The notes under the pieces: generated by a model
Told to the model about the DNA's origin: nothing
The model's input: the letters and a program-made list of their open reading frames with translations, nothing else
The model's database searches: none
Program-made: the position numbers and the translations under genes
Part shown: positions 55,293 through 64,000 of the stretch, piece by piece
How the letters are laid out: each line of letters opens with the position of its first letter
Numbering within the stretch: the first letter of the stretch is position 1
Assembly (NCBI RefSeq): GCF_003390885.1
Contig: NZ_QMEL01000001.1
Location: 186,001-250,000, forward strand
Length of the DNA: 64,000 bases
Direction of reading: 5' to 3'
Origin: Pelagibacterium sediminicola
Lineage (GTDB): Bacteria > Pseudomonadota > Alphaproteobacteria > Rhizobiales > Devosiaceae

Positions 55293-56792
55293 ATGGCGCT
55301 ATCGCCGCGGCTCGACGTCCGGCAATCCCAGACATTGACGCTGACCCCCCAGTTGATGGCCTCGATCCGGCTTTTGCAGCTCAGCCATCTGGAGCTTTCG
55401 GCCTTTGTCGATGCCGAACTGCTGCGCAATCCGCTGCTCGAACGCGAGGATGGCGGCGATGGCGATACCCCGCTCGAGCGCGAGCGGCCCGCCGAGATCG
55501 ATCCCTATGAGGACGTGGTCGACCAGGGCGCGCAACTGCAAAGCGCCGTCTCGATCGCCGACAGTCTCGACACCGATGTCGCCAACGTCTTTCCCGAACA
55601 GTCGGGCCAGGATTCGCTGTCGCAATCGAATATGTGGCCGGAAGGGAAGTCCGCCTATGCCGGGCTCGATGCCCCCGATATCGACCAGTACGTCCCGGCA
55701 AAGCCCACGCTTGCCGATCATCTGGCCGGGCAGGTGGCGCTGATCGTCAAGGACCCCGCCGAGCGGCTGATCGCCCGGAGCCTCATCGACAATCTCGACG
55801 AGCGCGGCTACCTCGTTGCCGATTGCGCGGGGATCGCCGAACAACTCGGCGCGCCGGTCGAAACGATCGAGGCGGTGCTCGCAAAACTGCAGGGCTGCGA
55901 TCCGGTGGGGGTTTTCGCGCGCGATCTGGGGGAATGCCTTGCCATCCAGCTCCGCGACAGGAACCGGCTCGACCCCATGATGGCGGGGCTCCTTGCGCGG
56001 CTCGAGATGATCGCAAGCCACGATCTTTCGGGGCTGTGCAAGGCGCTGGGGGCCAGCCGGGAGGACCTTGCCGATATGCTGGCCGAATTGCGCGCGCTCG
56101 ATCCCAAGCCCGGCCGGGCGTTCGATGGCGCGCCGGTCGAGGCGGTGATCCCCGATGTCTTCGTGAGGCGCGGGCCGGGAGGCAACTGGCAGGTCGAGGT
56201 CAATGCCGATGTGCTGCCTCGGGTGCTGGTCAACCGCACCTATTACGCCTCGGTCTCGAAAAAGACCCGCGATGCGGGGGAAAAGAGTTTTCTGGTCGAT
56301 TGCCTTGCAACCGCCAACTGGCTGACGCGGAGCCTTGACCAGCGCGCCCAGACGATCCTCAAGGTCGCGACCGAGATCGTCAAACAACAGGATGGGTTCC
56401 TCGAGCGCGGCGTCGCCCACCTCCGCCCCATGACCCTCAAGACGGTCGCCGCTGCCATCGAGATGCACGAATCGACCGTTTCGCGGGTCACCGCCAACAA
56501 ATATGTCGCGACCCCGCGCGGGCTGTTCGAGATGAAATATTTCTTCACCACCGCGCTCGGTTCGGCCAGCGGCGGCGAGGACCATTCCGCCGAAGCCGTG
56601 CGCCACCGCATAAAACAGCTCATCGACGCGGAAAGCCCCACCGCGATCCTTTCGGACGACACGATCGCCGAAACGCTCAAGGCCGAACAGGGGATCGAGG
56701 TGGCGCGGCGCACGGTCGCCAAATACCGCGAGGGGATGAACATCGCCTCGTCGGTCGTCCGGCGCCGGCAGAAAAAGGCGCAGATGGCCTGA
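55293..56792 (+). CDS. rpoN: RNA polymerase sigma-54 factor
   Basis: A 499-residue sigma-54. Region I is the Gln/Leu-rich N terminus (QSQTLTLTPQLMASIRLLQLS), region II is acidic (about 50-115), and region III has the core-binding domain and the helix-turn-helix ESTVSRVTANKYV. The C-terminal RpoN box ARRTVAKYRE, which reads the -24 element, is intact. ATG 55293 is preferred to TTG 55287. hpf and ptsN, usual downstream neighbours, are elsewhere. Confidence 0.96.
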   Translation: MALSPRLDVRQSQTLTLTPQLMASIRLLQLSHLELSAFVDAELLRNPLLEREDGGDGDTPLERERPAEIDPYEDVVDQGAQLQSAVSIADSLDTDVANVFPEQSGQDSLSQSNMWPEGKSAYAGLDAPDIDQYVPAKPTLADHLAGQVALIVKDPAERLIARSLIDNLDERGYLVADCAGIAEQLGAPVETIEAVLAKLQGCDPVGVFARDLGECLAIQLRDRNRLDPMMAGLLARLEMIASHDLSGLCKALGASREDLADMLAELRALDPKPGRAFDGAPVEAVIPDVFVRRGPGGNWQVEVNADVLPRVLVNRTYYASVSKKTRDAGEKSFLVDCLATANWLTRSLDQRAQTILKVATEIVKQQDGFLERGVAHLRPMTLKTVAAAIEMHESTVSRVTANKYVATPRGLFEMKYFFTTALGSASGGEDHSAEAVRHRIKQLIDAESPTAILSDDTIAETLKAEQGIEVARRTVAKYREGMNIASSVVRRRQKKAQMA

Positions 56793-56869
56793 AGGCGCCC
56801 GCCCCGCTCCCGCCCCTCAAGGACCGTGGAAAAGCCCCGCCAGCCTGTGAGCTATACCCAAATGCTCTA

Positions 56870-56899
56870 TTGACCCCCTTGGGCAATGCCCTCTACACA
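56870..56899 (+). promoter_or_regulatory. Candidate fabA promoter
   Basis: TTGACC (56870-56875), an 18-bp spacer, TACACA (56894-56899). The fabA ATG is at 56926. Confidence 0.4.
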
Positions 56900-56925
56900 G
56901 GTTTGCATTCAACAAAGGGGAGCCC

Positions 56926-57441
56926 ATGGCGGACCGTGCCCATTCCTACGACTACGAAGAGCTTCTGGCCTGCGGGCGCGGAGAGCTGTTCGGGCCGGGC
57001 AATGCACAGCTTCCCCTGCCGCCCATGCTCATGTTCGACCGCATCACGCGGATCGATGAGGAGGGGGGCGCGTTTTCGCGCGGCCAGGTGCGCGCCGAGC
57101 TCGACGTCACGCCGGACCTGTGGTTCTTCAAATGCCATTTCCACAACGACCCTGTGATGCCGGGTTGTCTGGGGCTCGATGCGCTCTGGCAGATGACCGG
57201 GTTTTTCCTCGGCTGGACCGGCTCGCCGGGGCGTGGACGCGCGCTGGCCGGCGAGATCAAGTTCACCGGGCAGATCACCAATGACGTCAAGTCGGTCGAA
57301 TATGGCGTCGATATCAAGCGCGTCATGCGCTCCAAGCTCACGCTGGGGATCGCGGACGGCTATGTGAAGGCCGACGGGCGCACCATATACGAGGCCAAGG
57401 ACATGCGGGTCGGCCTTTTTACCGACATGGGCAGCCTTTAA
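56926..57441 (+). CDS. fabA: FabA 3-hydroxydecanoyl-ACP dehydratase/isomerase
   Basis: A 171-residue hot-dog-fold enzyme that introduces the cis double bond in unsaturated fatty acid synthesis. The active-site histidine and following loop are in [22 protein letters not shown], which is diagnostic of FabA rather than FabZ. AAGGGGAG precedes the ATG. fabB follows after 44 bases, so the pair supplies the classical anaerobic unsaturated pathway. Confidence 0.96.
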   Translation: MADRAHSYDYEELLACGRGELFGPGNAQLPLPPMLMFDRITRIDEEGGAFSRGQVRAELDVTPDLWFFKCHFHNDPVMPGCLGLDALWQMTGFFLGWTGSPGRGRALAGEIKFTGQITNDVKSVEYGVDIKRVMRSKLTLGIADGYVKADGRTIYEAKDMRVGLFTDMGSL

Positions 57442-57485
57442 AAGACTCAAGCCAGTTGGCAGGGGCCAGAAAAGAAGAGGCGAAG

Positions 57486-58715
57486 ATGAAGCGCGTTGTC
57501 GTCACCGGAATGGGGATCGTTTCCTCGATCGGGAACACTATCCCGGAGGTTCTCGATAGCCTCAAGGCCGCGCGGCCCGGTATTTCGCGCGCCGAGGACT
57601 ATGTCGAATACGGGTTCCGCTGCCAGGTGCATGGCGCCCCCACGCTCGATCCGTTCTCCGTTCTCGACCGGCGCACGACGCGCTTCATGGCCAAGGGCGC
57701 GGCCTGGAACTACATCGCCATGGCCGAAGCCATCGCGATGGCCGGGCTCGAGGAAAAAGACATCAAGAACCCGCGCACCGGGATCGTCATGGGTTCGGGC
57801 GGGCCGTCCACCCGCGCGGTGGTCGAGGCCGCCGACATCACCCGCACCAACAAGAGCCCAAGGCGCATCGGGCCGCTGGCCGTGCCCAAGGCGATGAGTT
57901 CGACCGCTTCGGCAACGCTGGCCACCGCTTTCGGCATCCTTGGCGTCAACTATTCGATTTCCTCGGCCTGCGCCACCTCCAAGCACTGCATCGGCAATGC
58001 TTACGAACAGATTCAGCTCGGCAAGCAGGACATCGTCTTTGCCGGCGGGCACGAGGACCTCGACTGGTCGATGTCGAACCTGTTCGACGCCATGGGCGCG
58101 ATGAGTTCGAACTTCAACGACACCCCCCAGACCGCCTCGCGCGCCTATGACGCCAATCGCGACGGGTTCGTGATCGCGGGCGGCGCGGGCGTGCTCGTGC
58201 TTGAGGAACTCGAACACGCAAAGGCGCGCGGCGCGACGATCTATGGCGAGATCGTCGGCTATGGCGCGACCTCGGATGGCTACGACATGGTCGCCCCCTC
58301 CGGCGAGGGCGCGGTGCGCTGCATGAAGATGGCGCTCGAAACGGTCAGGGAAAAGATCGACTACATCAACCCCCACGCCACTTCCACGCCGGTCGGAGAC
58401 AAAAAGGAGATCGAGGCGCTGCGCGAAGTGTTCGGCAATGAGGACAAGTGCCCGCCCCTTTCGGCCACCAAGTCGCTGACCGGGCATTCGCTGGGCGCAA
58501 CGGGCGTGCAGGAGTGTATCTATTCACTGCTCATGATGAAGCACCGCTTCATCTGCGAAAGCGCCAATATCGAAACGCTCGACCCCGAATTCGCGGACAT
58601 GCCCATCCTGCGCCAGCGCCGCGACGACGTGGATCTGGGCATCGTGCTCTCGAACAGCTTTGGTTTCGGCGGCACCAACGCAACGCTGGTCTTCCGGCAC
58701 CCGGACCTGGTCTGA
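57486..58715 (+). CDS. fabB: FabB 3-oxoacyl-ACP synthase I
   Basis: A 409-residue condensing enzyme that elongates the cis-unsaturated intermediate from FabA. The active-site cysteine is in [12 protein letters not shown]; the two histidines are in [12 protein letters not shown] and [15 protein letters not shown] 57486 has GAGG before it and starts [14 protein letters not shown]; the frame from 57456 is longer by ten residues and rejected. The fabI gene often found next is absent; a convergent ThiF-like gene follows. Confidence 0.96.
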   Translation: MKRVVVTGMGIVSSIGNTIPEVLDSLKAARPGISRAEDYVEYGFRCQVHGAPTLDPFSVLDRRTTRFMAKGAAWNYIAMAEAIAMAGLEEKDIKNPRTGIVMGSGGPSTRAVVEAADITRTNKSPRRIGPLAVPKAMSSTASATLATAFGILGVNYSISSACATSKHCIGNAYEQIQLGKQDIVFAGGHEDLDWSMSNLFDAMGAMSSNFNDTPQTASRAYDANRDGFVIAGGAGVLVLEELEHAKARGATIYGEIVGYGATSDGYDMVAPSGEGAVRCMKMALETVREKIDYINPHATSTPVGDKKEIEALREVFGNEDKCPPLSATKSLTGHSLGATGVQECIYSLLMMKHRFICESANIETLDPEFADMPILRQRRDDVDLGIVLSNSFGFGGTNATLVFRHPDLV

Positions 58716-58770
58716 ACCACCCGCTCCTGCGCTGTTTTTCCTTCATCGCCCGTGGGCGATGAGGGAGATA

Positions 58771-59505
58771 TCACGGGCCCTTGCCGTATCGCAGCACCGT
58801 CGTCTCCCCGCTTCGTGCGGAATAAACGAGCAGCTTGCCGGTCAGCGGCTCCCCATACCCCACGATCAGTTTCAGCGCCTCATTGGCCATCATCGTCCCC
58901 AGCACCCCCGGCAGGACGTTGAGCACGCCCGCCAGTTCGCACGGCGGGCTGTCCTCGGGCGAGGGGTCCTGGGGGTAGAGATCGGCAAAACCGGGGTTGG
59001 CGCCGCGGTAGGGCATCAAAACGGTAAGCGCGCCGTCGAACTGGCCCAGCGATCCGGTGACCAGCGGGATTTTCGCCGCCGCGCAGGCCTGGGCGACGAG
59101 GCGCTTGGTCGGAAAACTGTCGGTGCCCTCGAGGACCAGATCATAGCCCCCGATGATCCCCGCGGCGTTGTCCTCATCGATCCATTCGGGATGGGCGGTG
59201 AACCGCACATGGGGGTTGATCGCGGAAACGAAGCGCTCCGCCCCTTCCGTTTTGAGCGCCCCCGCATCGGCGTCGGAAAAAAGGATCTGGCGCTGCAGGT
59301 TGGAGAGCGAAACCGTGTCGGGGTCGACAGCTCCCAGAACGCCCACCCCGGCGGCGGCGAGATAGGCGATGACCGGGCTGCCCAGCCCCCCGACCCCCAC
59401 GACCAGCACCCGTGCCGCCTTGATCCGTTGCTGGCCCGGTCCCCCGATCCCTTTCAAGACCAGATGGCGGGCGTAACGGGCGCTTTCGTCAGGCGTCAGC
59501 GTCAT
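58771..59505 (-). CDS. HesA/MoeB/ThiF-family adenylyltransferase-like protein
   Basis: A 244-residue E1-like protein that would adenylate the C terminus of a sulfur-carrier protein (MoaD or ThiS type). The ATP-binding loop is VVGVGGLGSPV, Rossmann arginine in SNLQRQILF and the catalytic-type cysteine region PPCELAGVLNVLPG. The two CXXC zinc pairs of canonical MoeB are missing. ATG 59505 begins MTLTPDESARYARHL; the longer frame to 59613 is rejected. Confidence 0.85.
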   Translation of the reverse strand: MTLTPDESARYARHLVLKGIGGPGQQRIKAARVLVVGVGGLGSPVIAYLAAAGVGVLGAVDPDTVSLSNLQRQILFSDADAGALKTEGAERFVSAINPHVRFTAHPEWIDEDNAAGIIGGYDLVLEGTDSFPTKRLVAQACAAAKIPLVTGSLGQFDGALTVLMPYRGANPGFADLYPQDPSPEDSPPCELAGVLNVLPGVLGTMMANEALKLIVGYGEPLTGKLLVYSARSGETTVLRYGKGP

Positions 59506-59515
59506 CGCTTTTTTG

Positions 59516-60250
59516 TCAGCGGTCCCCGACGGGCAGGGCGATGAACCGCCGGTCGGGACCTTCAAAGCCGTGCGCCCACACCGAAAGCACCGCGACCGCC
59601 GAATCGTGCTCATAGGCCTCGAAGGGCAGGTAGACGCCGTAGAATTTATAGGTGACGACGCAGCCGCGCGAAGCGGGTACGCGCGTGTCGCGATGGATTT
59701 GGGCCATTTCGCCGTCCGCCTCGCGGGTCAGCGCGTAACCCATCGGATCGCCCTCGAAAAGCTCGCAATCGACCGTCGAGGGCGCCTTGAAGATATCGAG
59801 GCTGAGGGTGAACTCACCCCGGGTTTGCGCCAGCCCGAAAGAGGGCAGGCCATAGGTGATCGTGAGCCCCTCATCGTTAAGCGCACCATCGCCCCTGAGG
59901 ACGATCGGGATGGCTGGGCGGGTGATGTCATGGGCGTTGAGCGCCTCGCCAGCCTCGGAAAACGCTTTCTGACGCGCCACCGAGAGCGGCGCGGTTTCCT
60001 CATTGATGCGCGCCCTCACCGGGGTGCCGCCGGCAAAGCTGTCGCTATCGAGATCGATGAGGAAGATGTCGGTATAGGGAAAGCCCGAGCCGTCCTGGAT
60101 ACCGAACTGCTCGAAGGCGAAATAGCGCCCGTCGGCGGAAAAGCCCAGCGCGTTGAACTGCGCGCTTTCCGCCGCCATCGCCACACCCGGCACAAGCGCC
60201 AGCCCGATGCTAAGCGCCCACGCCCGTAGAGCCGAAACCACCTTGTCCAC
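59516..60250 (-). CDS. DUF2259 secreted protein
   Basis: A 244-residue exported protein of unknown function. The GTG at 60250 has GAGGAG seven bases upstream and starts [19 protein letters not shown], a signal peptide ending GVAMA (about residue 26). The mature part begins with [18 protein letters not shown] and has [13 protein letters not shown], a pattern of the DUF2259 family. An upstream ATG at 60307 lies within dut and is rejected. It overlaps dut by 41 bases. Confidence 0.75.
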   Translation of the reverse strand: MDKVVSALRAWALSIGLALVPGVAMAAESAQFNALGFSADGRYFAFEQFGIQDGSGFPYTDIFLIDLDSDSFAGGTPVRARINEETAPLSVARQKAFSEAGEALNAHDITRPAIPIVLRGDGALNDEGLTITYGLPSFGLAQTRGEFTLSLDIFKAPSTVDCELFEGDPMGYALTREADGEMAQIHRDTRVPASRGCVVTYKFYGVYLPFEAYEHDSAVAVLSVWAHGFEGPDRRFIALPVGDR

Positions 60251-60683
60251 GCGCCGTCTCCTCGAGTTCCTCGACTTCGACAATTTCGCTTTGCGCGACC
60301 TCGGCAATCACCATCTGGGCGATGCGGTCGCCGCGCCTGACGGCAAAAGGGGCTGCGCCGTGATTGATGAGAATGACCTTCACCTCGCCGCGATAATCCG
60401 CATCGATGGTGCCGGGCGCATTGAGAACGGTGACGCCGGACTTGGCCGCCAGCCCCGAACGCGGACGTATCTGCGCTTCAAAACCGGGGGGCAGGGCCAG
60501 CGCAAAGCCGCATGCCACCAGCCCATGGGCGCCCGGCGCAAGAACGAACGCTTCGCCTTGAGGCAGCGCGGCGCAAAGATCGTATCCGGCCGCCGCCGCC
60601 GTCTGCCGCGCGGGCAAGGCCAGTCCCTTGCCGTGCGCGAACCATTCGAGCCGGACCACCGCCCTATTTCTGGACGACGGCAT
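60210..60683 (-). CDS. dut: dUTPase
   Basis: A 157-residue trimeric dUTP diphosphatase that keeps uracil out of DNA and supplies dUMP. All five motifs are seen: [44 protein letters not shown] and the C-terminal GQGGFGSTG. It overlaps the lipoprotein gene before it by 20 bases. Its neighbour order with coaBC fits the order. Confidence 0.96.
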   Translation of the reverse strand: MPSSRNRAVVRLEWFAHGKGLALPARQTAAAAGYDLCAALPQGEAFVLAPGAHGLVACGFALALPPGFEAQIRPRSGLAAKSGVTVLNAPGTIDADYRGEVKVILINHGAAPFAVRRGDRIAQMVIAEVAQSEIVEVEELEETARGQGGFGSTGVGA

Positions 60684-61254
60684 AGGCCTCCTCGGGCAGA
60701 TCGAGATCGCCGGTCAAAAGCTCGGTGAACATGATCGTCAGGGCCGCCGAATTACCATCGGCAGCCAGTTCCATATTGGTATCGAGGACCGGACCGCCCG
60801 ATATGGTCAGGGTGATCTGCGCGCCTTCGAACATCGAGGCCATCATGGCCAGCGTCTCGGGGTCCTCGCCCGCGCCCACCCCTTCGCCGATCTCGTCGGC
60901 AAGACCGCCGAGCGGGAAGCTGACGCGGACCTGGCCGCCCCCGATCGCCTCGATCGTGGGGCTCTCGCCGTCGTCGCCCATCTCGAACTCGTCAAACGGT
61001 CCCGAAGTGGTGGTGACGCACGAGACGGTCTCGGGCGTCTCGACAAGTTCACCATCGTCGCAGAACCCCTCATCGGTCTCATCCTGCTGGGCGGCGAGCA
61101 TTTGATAGATGTCCGCCCCCACGGTTGTGGCCATGGTGCCCTTGGCCTCGCTCTGGCTCAGGACCTCCACTTCCATCGAAATGTCCATGCAGGCGGCCAG
61201 CGAGAGCGCCAGCGCGGCCGCGCCCGAAAGCCGTACAAGGGGAAAATGCAGCAT
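60664..61254 (-). CDS. Putative lipoprotein
   Basis: A 196-residue protein not assigned to a known family. The N terminus [22 protein letters not shown] is a lipoprotein signal (lipobox LSLAAC, so Cys 22 becomes the first mature residue). A Thr/Asp/Glu-rich exported part of about 170 residues follows, with two further cysteines that could pair. AAAGG precedes the ATG at 61254; the longer frame to 61356 is rejected. Position between dut and coaBC suggests co-transcription. Confidence 0.65.
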   Translation of the reverse strand: MLHFPLVRLSGAAALALSLAACMDISMEVEVLSQSEAKGTMATTVGADIYQMLAAQQDETDEGFCDDGELVETPETVSCVTTTSGPFDEFEMGDDGESPTIEAIGGGQVRVSFPLGGLADEIGEGVGAGEDPETLAMMASMFEGAQITLTISGGPVLDTNMELAADGNSAALTIMFTELLTGDLDLPEEAYAVVQK

Positions 61255-61376
61255 TGTGTACCTTTCGTCGTCCAAACCCTGTTGTCCAGACCCTCTGCCG
61301 CGCTCATGGGCGGCGGTCCCGTATTTTCCCGCACTCTCGCTGCAAACCGCCGCCAAGGCAAGCGGGGGACGAGAAA

Positions 61377-62591
61377 TTAGTCCTTGAGCGTCAGGGCCAT
61401 ACGTTTAGCCAGGCGGGCGGCGGCCTGGTGCTTTGAAAGCGCTCCCCAGTCCTCTTCCCCTTCATCGGAAAAAAAGAGGATCGCGGTGTCCTCGCCCCCA
61501 AAGACCCTGCTGCCCGGGCTCACATCGTTGGCGAGCAGCCAGTCGCAGCCCTTTTTCTCCCGCTTGGCGCGGGCGCGGGCGCGGAGATCGCCGGTTTCGG
61601 CGGCAAAGCCGACAACCAGACGCGGGCGTTTTCCTTCCGGCAGTGCGGCCACGGTCTTGAGGATATCGGGATTGGGGGCAAATTCGATCCGGGGCGGGGT
61701 TGCGTCCGCGTCCTTCTTGAACTTTTGACCCGACGGGTTGGTGACGCGCCAGTCGGCGACCGCCGCGCAAAAGACCGCTCCGGCGGCGGGCAATGCCTTT
61801 TGGACCGCCGCTTCCATCTCGAGCGCCGTTGTGACCGGGACGATGGTGCATCCCCTGGGGCTCGCCGCCTCGGCGGGCCCGGTGACAAACACCACATCCG
61901 CCCCCTCCCCGGCCAGTGCCTCGGCGATGGCGACGCCCTGCTTGCCCGAGGAGGCGTTCGAGATATAACGCACCGGGTCGATGGGCTCGCGCGTCGGCCC
62001 GGAGGTGACGACGATCTTTTTGCCGGCAAGCGGCCGGAGCGCGGAGCTTTGTGAGAAATATCCCTCGATTGCCGCCAGAACGGTTTCGGGCTCGGCCAGC
62101 CGGCCCGGCCCATATTCTCCGCAGGCCATTTCGCCCGCGTCGGGCCCGACGATCTTCACCCCGTCCGCTTCCAGCAGCGCGATGTTGCGCCGGGTCGCGG
62201 CGGCGTCCCACATCCGCACATTCATGGCCGGGGCGACAAGGATATCGGTGTCGGTGGCCAGAAGGCAGGTGGAGGCGAGATCGTCGGCCAGCCCGTTGGC
62301 CATCCTTGCGATGAGGCTGGCCGTGGCGGGCGCAACCACAATCAGGTCCGCCGAGCGGGAAAGCTCGATATGGCCGATCTCAGTCTCGCGGGTGAGGTCG
62401 AACAGCTCGGTCAGCGCCGGGCGGCCCGAGATCGCCGAGACGGTGAGCGGGGAGATGAAATGGGTGGCGCTTTGGGTCAGGATCGCCTGCGCCGTGCCGC
62501 CCGCCTTCTGGATGAGGCGGATCAACTCGATCGCCTTATAGGCCGCTATACCGCCCGAGATGATGACGAGGATGTGCTTTCCGGCGAGCAT
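61377..62591 (-). CDS. coaBC: Bifunctional CoaBC (phosphopantothenoylcysteine decarboxylase/synthase)
   Basis: A 404-residue bifunctional enzyme of coenzyme A synthesis. The N-terminal flavoprotein decarboxylase (about residues 1-180) has ISGGIAAYK, VAPAMNVRMWD and ACGEYGPGRLAEP; the C-terminal synthetase (about 190-404) has TSGPTREPIDPVRYISN and the lysines in QKFKKDAD. It precedes dut on the minus strand, a widely conserved neighbourhood. Confidence 0.95.
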   Translation of the reverse strand: MLAGKHILVIISGGIAAYKAIELIRLIQKAGGTAQAILTQSATHFISPLTVSAISGRPALTELFDLTRETEIGHIELSRSADLIVVAPATASLIARMANGLADDLASTCLLATDTDILVAPAMNVRMWDAAATRRNIALLEADGVKIVGPDAGEMACGEYGPGRLAEPETVLAAIEGYFSQSSALRPLAGKKIVVTSGPTREPIDPVRYISNASSGKQGVAIAEALAGEGADVVFVTGPAEAASPRGCTIVPVTTALEMEAAVQKALPAAGAVFCAAVADWRVTNPSGQKFKKDADATPPRIEFAPNPDILKTVAALPEGKRPRLVVGFAAETGDLRARARAKREKKGCDWLLANDVSPGSRVFGGEDTAILFFSDEGEEDWGALSKHQAAARLAKRMALTLKD

Positions 62592-62594
62592 GGC

Positions 62595-64000
62595 CTATCC
62601 CACAAGCTGAAAAAGGAGCACGAGGGCCGCAAGGCCCAGAACCAGCAGTCCACCCCATTTGAGCGCCGTCAGCAAGGGATCGCGCGTTCGCGCCCTTTGC
62701 TGGTCGGCCTCGATATCGGCAAGCACGCGCTCGGCGCGGGCGGCGATCCCGGGCAGGCGGCGGACCGCGCCCAGAAGCGCCCTGCCCTCATCGAGAAGAA
62801 TTTCGCCCCGCCCGATCGGTCCTACGGCACGCCGCACCCATTCGCCCACCACCGGTTCGGCGGCGTCCCACATGTTGAAGCGCGGGTCGAGCATGCGCGC
62901 CGTGCCCTCGACCAGCACCATGTTCTTTTGCAATAGCACCAGTTCGGGCCGCGCCTCCATATCGAACAGCTCGGTCACATCGAGCAGTTGCCCCAGAACC
63001 CGGGCCATCGAAATCTCGTCGGCGGCCCGCCCCACCAGCGGCTCGCCGATGGCGCGCAGGGCCTGGGCGAAATCGGCGATCGCATGGGTCGAGGGCACAT
63101 AGCCGATCTCGATGTGGAGTTCGGCGATGCGGTCGTAATCGCGCTGGATGAAGCCATAGAGAATCTCGGCCAGAAAGCGCTGCTCGCGCTTGCCGAGCCG
63201 GCCCATGATGCCGAAATCGACCGCCACGATCGCCCCGGTCCCGGGGTCGGCGAACAGATTGCCCGGGTGCATGTCGGCGTGGAAAAAGCCGTCGCGGATG
63301 GCGTGGCGCAAAAAGCCGCGCACCAGCGCGTGGGCGAGATCGGGCCGGGAAAGCCCGGCCGCATCGATGCGCGCCGTCTCGCGCACGGGGATGGCCTCGA
63401 TCCAGTTGGTCGTCAGCACCGAGCGCGCCGACTGGCCCCAGTGAACGACCGGCACGGCAAAGCCGGGGTCGTCCCTGGTGTTGTCGGCCATTTCGGAAAT
63501 GGCCGAGGCCTCCATGCGCAGATCCATTTCGAGCGCGGCGGACCGGGCAAGGGTATCGACCACGTGCCGCCCCCGGAAGCGTCTGGCGCCGGGCACGATG
63601 CGTTCGGCGGCGCCGGCCAGCGCGTAAAGCCCGTCGAGATCGCGCCGGAAGCGCGCCTCGATGCCGGGGCGCAGCAGCTTTACCGCAACGGTTTCCTTGT
63701 GCCCATCCTCATGAACGAGCGTTGCCTTGTGCACCTGGGCGATGGAGGCGGCGGCGACCGGGGGAGAAATATCGGTCAGCGCCTCGGCCTTGTCGCCCAG
63801 CGCTTCCTTGAGCAATCCCGGCACGAGCGCGGGGTCGAAGGGCGGCATGGCGTCCTGGAGTTTTGCCAGATCGTCGGCGACGTCCGGGCCCACGATGTCG
63901 CGGCGGGTGGCGAGCAATTGCCCGAGCTTGACATAGGTGGGGCCGAGCCGGTTGAGGGCGTTGGCCAGCCTTGCCACGCGCCCGGTCCGGCGCACCTCGC
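62595..64000 (-). CDS. ubiB: UbiB ubiquinone biosynthesis kinase-like protein (5' end outside window)
   Basis: Member of the ABC1/ADCK family needed for ubiquinone synthesis. The reading frame runs off the window edge at 64000; about 468 residues are visible, out of roughly 520. Seen are the KxGQ motif in LGPTYVKLGQLLATR, VAVKLLRPGIEARF, the catalytic-like GNLFADPGTGAIVAVDFGIMGRLG, and two C-terminal membrane helices (RDPLLTALKWGGLLVLGLAAL). ubiE is expected just outside. The stop is three bases from coaBC. Confidence 0.93.
   Translation of the reverse strand, partial: EVRRTGRVARLANALNRLGPTYVKLGQLLATRRDIVGPDVADDLAKLQDAMPPFDPALVPGLLKEALGDKAEALTDISPPVAAASIAQVHKATLVHEDGHKETVAVKLLRPGIEARFRRDLDGLYALAGAAERIVPGARRFRGRHVVDTLARSAALEMDLRMEASAISEMADNTRDDPGFAVPVVHWGQSARSVLTTNWIEAIPVRETARIDAAGLSRPDLAHALVRGFLRHAIRDGFFHADMHPGNLFADPGTGAIVAVDFGIMGRLGKREQRFLAEILYGFIQRDYDRIAELHIEIGYVPSTHAIADFAQALRAIGEPLVGRAADEISMARVLGQLLDVTELFDMEARPELVLLQKNMVLVEGTARMLDPRFNMWDAAEPVVGEWVRRAVGPIGRGEILLDEGRALLGAVRRLPGIAARAERVLADIEADQQRARTRDPLLTALKWGGLLVLGLAALVLLFQLVG

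Noticed and set aside
58744-58761. Perfect 8-bp hairpin CATCGCCC-GT-GGGCGATG between fabB and the ThiF-like gene as a terminator.
   Set aside because: The loop is only two bases and no T-run follows on either strand; it may be a weak bidirectional stop but is not supported.

Overview
The window is high-GC chromosomal DNA and looks like the core genome of an alphaproteobacterium of the order Hyphomicrobiales (Rhizobiales). A Devosia/Pelagibacterium-type member is the best guess from gene content, but no marker here fixes the genus. The order-level case rests on gcrA, an Irr-type Fur protein, a FYDLN-acid (TIGR02300) protein, a SAM-II riboswitch ahead of metZ, a choXWV-type betaine/choline ABC system, GANTC and TTAA-N7-TTAA motifs, the duplicated-type dCTP deaminase and the coaBC-dut-ubiB neighbourhood. 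I see no prophage, integrase, transposase, CRISPR array, restriction system or toxin locus.

Layout. 1-5889: phosphate uptake and signalling operon pstSCAB-phoU-phoB (pstS cut by the window edge). 6142-12968: export block with an MsbA-like ABC exporter, a PACE-type small transporter and a convergent RND pump with its adaptor. 13452-17684: argD-argF-hslO (minus strand) divergent from the cell-cycle regulator gcrA. 18083-20771: metZ behind a SAM-II riboswitch plus terminator, then a long dCTP deaminase; two copies of a MITE-like repeat flank this pair. 21044-24090: choXWV. 24506-32443: tRNA-Gly, trpFB-lapA, ihfB, sppA, rpsA, cmk-aroA. 32671-41155: FYDLN protein, tRNA-Ala, an orphan tadE-tadG pair, a glycosyltransferase, heat-shock hsp20 with DUF1150, ptsN, hpf, irr, an SH3 protein and a D-2-hydroxyacid dehydrogenase. 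41448-51829: YciI, then pnp, rpsO, an HWE histidine kinase, truB, rbfA, an epimerase, queG and a GST, all on the minus strand, then an NDUFA9-like protein. 52013-58715: a GFA protein, tRNA-Leu, an RNase D-like exonuclease, lptC-lptA-lptB-rpoN and fabA-fabB. 58771-64000 (minus): ThiF-like, DUF2259, dut, a lipoprotein, coaBC and ubiB (cut by the edge).

The coding content is mostly housekeeping, and I found no convincing new multi-gene system. The interesting signals are regulatory and architectural: a sigma-32-type promoter plus a ROSE-like RNA thermometer before hsp20; a LexA-type GTTC-N7-GTTC operator on the -10 of a GFA gene promoter; a SAM-II aptamer followed by an intrinsic terminator; a perfect CtrA-type box upstream of the GST-queG block; clustered CcrM (GANTC) sites at gcrA; a strong hairpin between pstS and pstC; two dispersed repeat families; and several breaks in normally conserved gene clusters (trpB without trpA, rbfA without nusA-infB, hpf-ptsN away from rpoN, irr away from fabAB).

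All calls come from reading the sequence and translations. No database search was run, so family assignments rest on remembered motifs and gene order. Non-ATG starts (TTG or GTG) are proposed for the RND adaptor, aroA, the FYDLN protein, truB, queG and the DUF2259 gene.
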